DNA of 64,000 bases, from contig NZ_JAPENX010000001.1 of the NCBI RefSeq assembly GCF_026341815.1, positions 1,550,001-1,614,000 of the forward strand, given 5' to 3'. Position 1 is the first letter of the stretch, and each line of letters starts with the position of its first letter. The notes below the pieces were generated by a model, which was not told where the DNA came from, ran no database searches, and saw only the letters and a program-made list of their open reading frames with translations. Shown here piece by piece: positions 34,817-41,295 of this stretch. The position numbers and the translations under genes were made by a program. This DNA comes from Streptomyces sp. NBC_00572. GTDB taxonomy: Bacteria > Actinomycetota > Actinomycetes > Streptomycetales > Streptomycetaceae.

Positions 34817-35752
34817 ATGACGAAGCCGTCACCGCAGCCGTCCTCGCCCTCCGCCCTGTCGCCGTCCCGGATCCGGATCGGCTCCGCCCCGGACTCGTGG
34901 GGGGTGTGGTTCCCCGACGATCCCCGGCAGGTGCCCTGGCAGCGCTTCCTCGACGAGGTGTCCGGCGCGGGCTACGAGTGGATCGAGCTCGGCCCGTACG
35001 GCTATCTGCCCACCGATCCGGCCGTCCTGACGGAGGAGACCGCGCGGCGCGGCCTCAAGGTCTCGGCGGGGACGGTCTTCACCGGCCTCCACCACGGGCC
35101 GGACGTCTGGGAGCGGACCTGGGCGCACGTCGCCGAGAACGCGGCCCTGGCTCAGGCGGTGGGCGCGGGCCATCTCGTCGTCATCCCGTCGTTCTGGCGG
35201 GACGACCGGACGGGCGAGGTCCTGGAGGACCGGACGCTCACGGCCGGCCAGTGGCGGGACCTGACGGGGCTCACGGAGCGGCTGGGCCGGGAGGTGCGGG
35301 AGCGGTACGGGCTGCGGATCGTCGTCCATCCGCACGCGGACACCCATCTCGACGACGAGGAGAGCGTGACGCGGTTCCTCGACGCGACCGACCCGGAGGC
35401 GGTCTCGCTCTGTCTGGACACCGGGCACTACGCGTACGCCGGCGGGGACAGCGTCAAGCTGATCGAGACGTACGGCGAGCGGATCGGCTATCTGCATCTC
35501 AAGCAGGTCGACCCGGAGATCCTGGCCGGGGTGGTGGCCGAGGGGGTGCCCTTCGGTCCCGCGGTGGGGCGCGGCGTGATGTGCGAGCCGCCGTCCGGGG
35601 TACCGGCCCTGGAACCGGTGCTCGCCGCCGCGTCGGCGCTGGACGTGGACCTGTTCGCGATCGTCGAGCAGGACATGTACCCGTGCGAGCCGGATGTCCC
35701 GTACCCGATCGCGCTGCGCACCCGGCGCTTCCTCCGCTCCTGCGGCGTGTGA
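34817..35752 (+). CDS. IolE/IolH-like sugar isomerase-epimerase (TIM barrel)
   Basis: 311 residues from the ATG at 34817 with AAGGTGG upstream; the GTG at 34808 is possible. Xylose-isomerase-like TIM barrel: RIGSAPDSWGVWFPDD, EWIELGPYGYL, HPHADTH, SLCLDTGHYAYAGG, YLHLKQVD and AIVEQDMY provide the usual metal-binding Glu, Asp and His residues. Divergent from iolC across a palindromic site, so it is very likely an inositol gene; it may dehydrate 2-keto-myo-inositol (IolE) or act as an IolH-type accessory enzyme. The sequence does not carry the usual IolE N-terminus, so I leave the symbol blank. Confidence 0.85.
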   Translation: MTKPSPQPSSPSALSPSRIRIGSAPDSWGVWFPDDPRQVPWQRFLDEVSGAGYEWIELGPYGYLPTDPAVLTEETARRGLKVSAGTVFTGLHHGPDVWERTWAHVAENAALAQAVGAGHLVVIPSFWRDDRTGEVLEDRTLTAGQWRDLTGLTERLGREVRERYGLRIVVHPHADTHLDDEESVTRFLDATDPEAVSLCLDTGHYAYAGGDSVKLIETYGERIGYLHLKQVDPEILAGVVAEGVPFGPAVGRGVMCEPPSGVPALEPVLAAASALDVDLFAIVEQDMYPCEPDVPYPIALRTRRFLRSCGV

Positions 35753-35779
35753 CCGGCGCATACCTCTCTGACCAGGGGT

Positions 35780-35831
35780 GACGCACGTGGACACACCGGT
35801 GTCCCGATGCCTCACTTTCGTCACGTGCGTC
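35780..35831. promoter_or_regulatory. Long spaced inverted repeat enclosing a palindrome upstream of a small HTH gene
   Basis: GACGCACGTG (35780-35789) is exactly repeated in inverse at 35822-35831 (CACGTGCGTC). Between them, ACACCGGTGT at 35793-35802 is itself a perfect palindrome. The region precedes the small helix-turn-helix gene at 36015 by about 180 bases and also follows the TIM-barrel gene, so it could be an operator array or a transcript-end structure. Confidence 0.5.
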
Positions 35832-36014
35832 CCTTCGGTGTCACGCATATCCGCGTTACGCGGGTTTTCCGTCACAGGCGCTCGACAGGCGCTCTCCTCC
35901 GGTCTGGAGGGGTCGTTGCAGGGGGCAATGGCTCAGTGATCGCCATCGCACGCCCGCAGCGCCCCCGAACGGCACCCCCGCCGCCGCTGCGCGGCGCGCA
36001 GGGAGGTACCAGGC

Positions 36015-36212
36015 ATGACGGACAGAAGGCTCTGGTCGTACAAGGACATCGCCGCACACATCCGGGTGCAGCCCGACACGGTCCGCTCCTACCGGAAGCA
36101 CGGACTGCTGCCGACCCCGGACCACGTGGAGTCGGGCAAGCCCTACTGGTACGCGGACACGATCCGCGCCTGGGTCGCCAGCCGCCCCGGCAACCGGGGC
36201 CGCCGCGACTGA
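36015..36212 (+). CDS. Small MerR/AlpA-like helix-turn-helix protein
   Basis: 65 residues, one domain: SYKDIAAHIRVQPDTVRSYRKHGLLP followed by a wing-like GKPYWYADTIRAWVASR. This is the compact winged helix shared by MerR-like regulators, excisionases and the streptomycete developmental protein BldC, although it is not BldC itself by sequence. A GGAGG ribosome site lies just upstream. No ligand-binding part. Function unknown; the size suggests cooperative DNA binding. Confidence 0.85.
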   Translation: MTDRRLWSYKDIAAHIRVQPDTVRSYRKHGLLPTPDHVESGKPYWYADTIRAWVASRPGNRGRRD

Positions 36213-36242
36213 CCTGACGTACCGCCCCACCCCCACAGCCCC

Positions 36243-36275
36243 AGGGCCGGACCCGGTGATCCCGGGTCCGGCCCT
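36243..36275. terminator. Hairpin terminator between convergent HTH gene and mmpL
   Basis: Perfect 14-bp stem AGGGCCGGACCCGG / CCGGGTCCGGCCCT around a TGATC loop, 30 bases after the HTH stop and 11 bases from the mmpL stop. No T-run. Confidence 0.85.
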
Positions 36276-36286
36276 GTGCGTGGGTG

Positions 36287-38557
36287 TCACGGGTGGAGCG
36301 GGCTCATCTCACGGCGCTCCTCGGGTGTCTCCTCGGACGGCTCCCGAACGCCCGGCTCCGGTGCGGGGGCCGGCGCGTCCGACTCGCTGATGCCGAAGCG
36401 GTCGTGGAAGCGCCGCAGCGGGCCGGGTGCCCACCAGGTGAGGCGGCCGGTCAGCTTCATCACGGAGGGGACGAGGAGGCTGCGGACCACCATGGCGTCC
36501 ATGAGGACGGCGAGGGCGATGCCGAGGCCGAGCATCTTGGTGTTGGTGACACGGGAGGTGCCGATGGCGACCATGACGACGGCGAGGATCACGGCGGCCG
36601 CGGTGATGAGCCCGCCGGTGTGGCGCAGGCCGAAGCGGACGGAGTGCTCGTGGTCGCCGGTGCGGTCGTACTCCTCCTTGATGCGGGAGAGCAGGAACAC
36701 CCCGTAGTCCATGGAGAGTCCGAAGGCCACGCAGAACATCAGCACGGGCAGGGTGGTCTCGATGTCGCCGGTGGGGGTGAAGCCGAGGAGTCCGGCGAGG
36801 TGCCCGTCCTGGAAGACCCAGACCACCGCGCCGAACATGGCCGTGAGGCTGAGGGCGTTGAGGACGACGGCCTGGACGGGGATGAGGACGCTGCCGGTGA
36901 GCAGGAAGACCAGGAGCAGGGTGACGAGGACGATGACGGCCGCCGCCCAGGGCAGCCGTTCGGCGAGGGCGTCCTTGGAGTCGACGAGGACGGCGGCCTG
37001 CCCGGTGACGGAGGTCTCGAACGGGGCGGGTGCGGCGCGCAGTTCGGTCACGGCGCGCTGGGCGTCGGCGCCGACGGTCTCGCCCTCGGGCACGACGGTG
37101 AAGTAGGCGTGGCCGCCGGGGGCGGTCACGGGGCCGTCGACGCGTACCACGCCGTCGAGGGCGCCGATCCGCTCGCGGTAGGCCGCGTACTGCGCGGGGG
37201 TGGCCTCGCCCTCGGCGAGGACGGTGAGGGTGCCGCCGGGGTCGCCGGGGAAGCCGTGCCGCAGCTCGTCCTGGACGACCCGGGAGGAGGCGGTGACGGG
37301 GAGCTGGCGGTCGTCGGCGGTGCCGAGCTTCACGCCGAGGAAGGGCAGTCCGAGGAGGACGAGTCCGGCGGTGGTGAGGACGGCGAAGACCGGCGCCCTG
37401 CGCATCACGAGCGCGGCGGCCCGCGCCCAGCCGGCCCCGGCGCCGTCCTGACCGGGGGCCCGGCCGCGCCGGAGGAGGCGCCGCAGGTCGAGTGCGTTGA
37501 TCCGGTCGCCGAGCAGCACGAGGGCCGCCGGCAGCAGGGTGAGTGCGGCGGCCGCGGCGAGCAGGACCACGGCGATCCCGGCGTACGCGAAGGAGCGCAG
37601 GAAGTACTGCGGGAAGAGCAGCATCGCGGCGAGCGAGACGGCGACGGTCAGGGCGGAGAAGAGCACGGTCCGCCCGGCGGTGCGCAGGGTGGTGCGGACG
37701 GCGGTGTACGTGTCGGCCCCCGCGGCGAGTTCCTCGCGGTAGCGGCGGACGACGAACAGGGCGTAGTCGATGGCGAGTCCGAGGCCGAGGGCCGTCGTCA
37801 GGTTCTGCGCGAAGACGGAGACGTCGGTGAACTCGGTGAGGCCGCGCAGGACGGCGTTGGTGCCGAGGATGGCGACGATGCCGACGCCGAGCGGCAGCAG
37901 GGCGGCCACGGCGCTGCCGAAGACCATGACGAGCAGGACGAGGGTGAGGGGCAGGGCGATGAGCTCGGCCCGCAGCAGGTCCTCCTGGATGACCGTCTGC
38001 ATCTCGTGACGCACGGCGAGTCCGCCGCCGAGGGAGACGTCGACGGGGCCGTGCGTGCCCCGGTACTCGGGGGCGATGCGGTCGAGGACCGCGGCGGCCT
38101 CCTTCTCCTCGCCGGCGATCCGGGCGGCGATCACGGCCTTGCGGCCGTCCTCGGAGCGGAGGGCGGGCGAGCCGGTGGACCAGTAGGAGCCGACGCCGTC
38201 GACGCCGGGCTCGGCGTCGAGCCGCTCGGCGAGCCGCCGGGCCTCGGCGGCGACGGCCGGCGCGTCGGTGCCGGCGGCCCCGGCGTCGACGAGCAGGAGC
38301 AGGTTGGGCTGGGAGCCGGGGAACTGGCGCCCGAGGGCCTCGGTGGCGTACGTGGACTCGGCGGCCGGGTCCTCCCAGCCGCCGCTGCCCATCCGGTCGG
38401 CGACCCCGCCGCCGGCCAGCACGGCGAGGGCGGTGAGGACGAGGGCCACGAGAAGGGTGAGGCGCGGTCGGGCGGTGACGAACCGCGTCCAGCCGCCCGA
38501 CCTCTCCCCGCTCGGAGGCCTGCCCCCTGCGGGTGCGGTCTTCTTGACTTCGGCCAT
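36287..38557 (-). CDS. MmpL/RND-type membrane exporter
   Basis: 756 residues, two halves each with an extracytoplasmic loop and a block of membrane segments (helix 1 at about 34-52; helices 2-6 at about 200-360; second half from about 390). Motifs GLGLAIDYALFVVRRYREEL and FGLSMDYGVFLLSRIKEEYDRTGD are the Asp-Tyr proton-relay segments of MmpL proteins. It would export lipids or hydrophobic compounds with proton motive force. The tail is Pro/Glu-rich. Controlled by the divergent TetR gene through the operators at 38621-38688. Confidence 0.93.
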   Translation of the reverse strand: MAEVKKTAPAGGRPPSGERSGGWTRFVTARPRLTLLVALVLTALAVLAGGGVADRMGSGGWEDPAAESTYATEALGRQFPGSQPNLLLLVDAGAAGTDAPAVAAEARRLAERLDAEPGVDGVGSYWSTGSPALRSEDGRKAVIAARIAGEEKEAAAVLDRIAPEYRGTHGPVDVSLGGGLAVRHEMQTVIQEDLLRAELIALPLTLVLLVMVFGSAVAALLPLGVGIVAILGTNAVLRGLTEFTDVSVFAQNLTTALGLGLAIDYALFVVRRYREELAAGADTYTAVRTTLRTAGRTVLFSALTVAVSLAAMLLFPQYFLRSFAYAGIAVVLLAAAAALTLLPAALVLLGDRINALDLRRLLRRGRAPGQDGAGAGWARAAALVMRRAPVFAVLTTAGLVLLGLPFLGVKLGTADDRQLPVTASSRVVQDELRHGFPGDPGGTLTVLAEGEATPAQYAAYRERIGALDGVVRVDGPVTAPGGHAYFTVVPEGETVGADAQRAVTELRAAPAPFETSVTGQAAVLVDSKDALAERLPWAAAVIVLVTLLLVFLLTGSVLIPVQAVVLNALSLTAMFGAVVWVFQDGHLAGLLGFTPTGDIETTLPVLMFCVAFGLSMDYGVFLLSRIKEEYDRTGDHEHSVRFGLRHTGGLITAAAVILAVVMVAIGTSRVTNTKMLGLGIALAVLMDAMVVRSLLVPSVMKLTGRLTWWAPGPLRRFHDRFGISESDAPAPAPEPGVREPSEETPEERREMSPLHP

Positions 38558-38620
38558 GACGAGGTGTCCCCTTCACCTGACCCATGTGCTCGCTTCCCGG
38601 CAGGTCACATGGGTCGCCCG

Positions 38621-38637
38621 TTGCCATAGACTGGCAA
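38621..38637. promoter_or_regulatory. Inverted repeat TTGCCA-N5-TGGCAA in the mmpL/tetR control region
   Basis: Perfect 6-5-6 inverted repeat directly abutting the first CGAG-N6-CTCG operator. Part of it may be a -35 element (TTGCCA) reading toward tetR. It could be an additional binding site or simply a promoter. Confidence 0.45.
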
Positions 38638-38659
38638 ACACGAGTGATCACTCGCGTTT
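38636..38659. promoter_or_regulatory. TetR operator 1
   Basis: A nearly perfect 24-base palindrome with outer arms AAAC/GTTT and a fully symmetric 14-base core CGAGTGATCACTCG. It lies about 60 bases before the TetR start and 80 bases before mmpL. Confidence 0.75.
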
Positions 38660-38665
38660 CTCAAG

Positions 38666-38688
38666 AATGCGAGCGACCTCTCGTGTTT
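38666..38688. promoter_or_regulatory. TetR operator 2
   Basis: A second copy of the same architecture, CGAG-N6-CTCG with flanking AATG/TGTTT, centred 29 bases from operator 1 (nearly three helical turns) and 33 bases before the tetR start. It supports binding of two dimers on one face of the DNA. Confidence 0.7.
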
Positions 38689-38720
38689 GTCAAACGCGTA
38701 GAGGAAAGCTGGAGACAGCC

Positions 38721-39389
38721 ATGTCCGAGGACAGGACCGAAGAGCCGAAGGCGCCCCGCCGCCAGGCGCGCGGCGAGCGCCGTATCGCACAGCTGCTCCA
38801 GGCCGCCGCGAACGTCTTCTGCGCGAACGGCTACACCGCGTCCAGCACCAACGCGATCGCCCGCGAGGCCCATGTCTCGCCGGGCACGCTCTACCAGTAC
38901 TTCCCGAACAAGGAAGCCATCGCGATAGAGCTCGGCGAGCGCCTGCTGCAGGAGATGCGGGAGGCCCACGGCCAGGCGTTCACCGCGGAGAACCTCGCCC
39001 TGCCGCTGCCCGAGCTGCTCGACGTCGTCGTCGACCCGATGATCGAGTTCAACTGCGAGAACCCGGTCTTCCTCGCCCTGATGCACGGCTCCGAGGTGCC
39101 CGGCCGGATCGCGGAGGAGCACGACGCCCTGCACGCCTCGCTCCTCGCGCGCGTGCAGGAGGTGATCGCCCACTACGCCCCCGAGCTCTCCGAACGGGAG
39201 CGTGCCCGTGTGGCCGACATGACCTTCGTGACCTTCAAGGGCGGCCTGGAACTCATCCTCGCCGCACCGGAGGGGGCCGAGCGGGACGCGACGATCGCCG
39301 AGCTGAAGACCCTCCTCCTCCGCTACCTCGGCCCGCTGACCGACGGGCAGAGCCCGGAACCGTCGGTCACCACGACTCCGAGCCGGTGA
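38721..39389 (+). CDS. TetR-family transcriptional repressor
   Basis: 222 residues. N-terminal TetR helix-turn-helix: RIAQLLQAAANVFCANGYTASSTNAIAREAHVSPGTLYQYFPNKEAI (quoted in parts: ANGYTASSTNAIAREA, SPGTLYQYFPNKEA). The C-terminal ligand domain is unassigned. Divergent from mmpL, so it most likely represses the exporter and itself and is released by a compound that the exporter handles. Its last 23 bases overlap the convergent antiporter gene. Confidence 0.93.
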   Translation: MSEDRTEEPKAPRRQARGERRIAQLLQAAANVFCANGYTASSTNAIAREAHVSPGTLYQYFPNKEAIAIELGERLLQEMREAHGQAFTAENLALPLPELLDVVVDPMIEFNCENPVFLALMHGSEVPGRIAEEHDALHASLLARVQEVIAHYAPELSERERARVADMTFVTFKGGLELILAAPEGAERDATIAELKTLLLRYLGPLTDGQSPEPSVTTTPSR

Positions 39390-40575
39390 CCTGCTCGGAC
39401 GGGAGCACCTTCGCACCCGACCGCGACTTCAGCGCGAGCAGCGGGAAGGCGAGCACGGAGACCATGCCGGCCCCGACGAGCGCCGCCGCCTCGCCGGCCG
39501 TCATCGCCTTGTCGTCCACGCCGATGGTCGTGATGGCGACGACGAGCGGCAGCGCGGTCGAGCCGTAGAGGACGAGCCCGCCCTGGTCCTTGCGGTCCAG
39601 GTCGCGCGGGGCGAGGAACCAGATCGGTCCGCCCCGCACGGCGAGGAAGAGCAGCAGGAAGACCGGCAGCAGGAGCAGGGTGCGGCCGCCGTCGAGCAGC
39701 GAGGCCAGGTCGAACTCGATCCCGGTGACGACGAAGAAGAGCGGCACGAGGAAGCCGAAGCCGACGCCCTCGATCTTCTCCAGGATCTGCGGCCCCGACT
39801 CGGGCGCGGCCCCGGTCAGCACGAGCCGGGTGATGAGTCCGGCCGCGAAGGCGCCGAGCAGGACGTCGAGTCCGAGGGCCTGCGAGGCACCCAGCATCAG
39901 GGCGAGCAGCAGGAAGACGAACCGGACCGCGAACTGGCCGCTGCTGTGCAGGGTCTTGGCGATGATCCGGGAGAACCACGGCGGACGCGGCCGCAGCGCC
40001 CAGAACACGGCCCCGGCGGTGAGTGCGGCGAAGACCGCGAGCAGCACGGTCGACTCGCCCGCGCCGCGCCCGCTGAGCAGCAGGGCCATCGCGACGATCG
40101 GGCCGAACTCGCCGACCGCGCCGAAAGCCATGACCACCGAGCCGAACCGCCCGTGGAGGTCGCCCGCGTCGCGGAGCACGGGCAGGACGGTGCCGAGCGC
40201 GGTGCTGGTGAGCGCGACTCCGATGAACACGCCCTTGGTGTATCCGCCGCCGAGGAGAACGCCGGTGGCGAGTCCGAGCCCGAGGGCGATCAGCCAGGCC
40301 CAGACGGAGCGCCGGAGGGTGTCGCCGCGGACCTTGCCGAACTCGATCTCGTACCCCGCGAGGAAGATCAGCATGGCGAGGCCGAGCTCCGAGAGCCCGT
40401 CGATCAGGGCGTCGGGGTGGGCCCAGTCCAGGACGTCGGGGCCGATCAGGATGCCGAGCAGGATCTCGAAGATGACGAGGGGGACGGGGATCTTGCGCCC
40501 GACTCCGTAGGCGAGCAGCGGCGCCAGGACGGCGATCGCCATGATCAGGATGAGCGTGGTCCCCGAATGCGACAT
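39367..40575 (-). CDS. Cation:proton antiporter (CPA2 / KefB type)
   Basis: 402 residues with about twelve membrane segments and a Na+/H+ exchanger domain. Landmarks: PLVIFEILLGILIGPDVL, GLAMLIFLAGYEIEF, TSTALGTVLPVL, FVVTGIEFDL. There is no C-terminal TrkA-N nucleotide-binding domain, so it is a short CPA2 antiporter that exchanges K+ or Na+ for H+. The 3' end overlaps that of tetR by 23 bases (convergent genes). The region may contribute, with Kdp, to monovalent cation balance. Confidence 0.92.
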   Translation of the reverse strand: MSHSGTTLILIMAIAVLAPLLAYGVGRKIPVPLVIFEILLGILIGPDVLDWAHPDALIDGLSELGLAMLIFLAGYEIEFGKVRGDTLRRSVWAWLIALGLGLATGVLLGGGYTKGVFIGVALTSTALGTVLPVLRDAGDLHGRFGSVVMAFGAVGEFGPIVAMALLLSGRGAGESTVLLAVFAALTAGAVFWALRPRPPWFSRIIAKTLHSSGQFAVRFVFLLLALMLGASQALGLDVLLGAFAAGLITRLVLTGAAPESGPQILEKIEGVGFGFLVPLFFVVTGIEFDLASLLDGGRTLLLLPVFLLLFLAVRGGPIWFLAPRDLDRKDQGGLVLYGSTALPLVVAITTIGVDDKAMTAGEAAALVGAGMVSVLAFPLLALKSRSGAKVLPSEQVTGSESW

Positions 40576-40639
40576 ATCGGGTATTTACCATAAGGTCCAG
40601 TCAGACAGCCTGCCGGCAGAGGGACTTGGAGGGCTTCGC

Positions 40640-40900
40640 GTGCACGAGTATCCGCCCACCACCCGGACACCCGCACCCACTCCCCGGCCCCAGGCGCCAC
40701 CGGTTCCGGTGCTGCACGCGCTCTGGGACTCGATGCACGGGATCGCGCTCTGGCTGGTGCTCCGGGTGACCACCGCCGACCTGGACCGTTCGCTCTTCGC
40801 CCAGGGACACCTCCCGCAGCCCACCTCCCGGCAGGAGCACCTCTTCACCCTCTTCTCGGTGGGCGGGCTCGCCCTGGTGACCCTCGCCGGACTCCTCTGA
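40640..40900 (+). CDS. Small membrane protein of unknown function
   Basis: 86 residues from the GTG at 40640 with GGAGGG at 40629; upstream codons in this frame lie in the antiporter promoter. A Pro-rich N-terminus, one amphipathic stretch (HALWDSMHGIALWLVLRVTTADLD) and a C-terminal membrane helix (FTLFSVGGLALVTLAGLL). No family recognised. It precedes the copper operator by 43 bases and so probably ends before copper-regulated transcription. Confidence 0.72.
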   Translation: MHEYPPTTRTPAPTPRPQAPPVPVLHALWDSMHGIALWLVLRVTTADLDRSLFAQGHLPQPTSRQEHLFTLFSVGGLALVTLAGLL

Positions 40901-40942
40901 CTGAGGTCGCCGGCGCGGCGCGCGAGGACCTGACTGGGAATT

Positions 40943-40961
40943 TATACCCCCTAGGGGTATA
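40943..40961. promoter_or_regulatory. CsoR-type copper operator overlapping the copZ promoter
   Basis: TATACCCC-CTA-GGGGTATA, a perfect 8-bp inverted repeat with a 3-base centre, 39 bases before the copZ start. This is the known recognition pattern of the copper-sensing repressor CsoR (GTATACCCC...GGGGTATAC-like). It also supplies the A/T-rich -10 region (TATAAT at 40958-40963), so repression by occlusion is expected. No csoR gene is in the window. Confidence 0.9.
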
Positions 40962-40999
40962 ATCGGTGGTGTAGGCCCTGAACCCACGAGGAGAACGCC

Positions 41000-41224
41000 A
41001 TGACCGCAGAGACGAAGACCGACCTCACCACCGTCTACCAGGTCAAGGGCATGACCTGTGGCCACTGCGAAGGCGCGGTGTCGAGCGAGATCTCCGAACT
41101 GCCCGGCGTCTCCTCGGTCACGGCGGTCGCCGCCACCGGACAGGTGACCGTCGTCTCCGCCGCCCCGCTCGACGAGGAGGCCGTCCGCGCCGCCGTCGAC
41201 GAGGCCGGCTACGAGCTGGTCTGA
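41000..41224 (+). CDS. copZ: Copper chaperone CopZ
   Basis: 74 residues, a single heavy-metal-associated domain. The copper-binding motif GMTCGHC is at about 17-23, followed by the typical SEISELPGVSSVTAVAATGQVTV and a final AVDEAGYELV. It carries Cu(I) to the exporter encoded next. Good GAGGAGA ribosome site. Regulated by the upstream CsoR-type operator. Confidence 0.97.
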   Translation: MTAETKTDLTTVYQVKGMTCGHCEGAVSSEISELPGVSSVTAVAATGQVTVVSAAPLDEEAVRAAVDEAGYELV

Positions 41225-41244
41225 CCACTCCCCCTCACCACCTC

Positions 41245-41277
41245 GCAGGGCCGTACCGTTACCTGGTACGGCCCTGC
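41245..41277 (+). terminator. Hairpin between copZ and copA
   Basis: Perfect 13-bp stem GCAGGGCCGTACC / GGTACGGCCCTGC with a 7-base loop, starting 21 bases after copZ and followed by CTCCCGTTT. It sits only 19 bases before copA, whose start has no strong ribosome site, so it probably acts as a partial terminator or processing point giving more chaperone than exporter transcript. Confidence 0.8.
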
Positions 41278-41295
41278 TCCCGTTTGGAACCGCAC

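Noticed and set aside
35753..36014. An open frame of 136 codons across the small HTH gene region.
   Set aside because: It covers the HTH gene out of frame, starts without a ribosome site and has no family features; the 65-codon frame has both.
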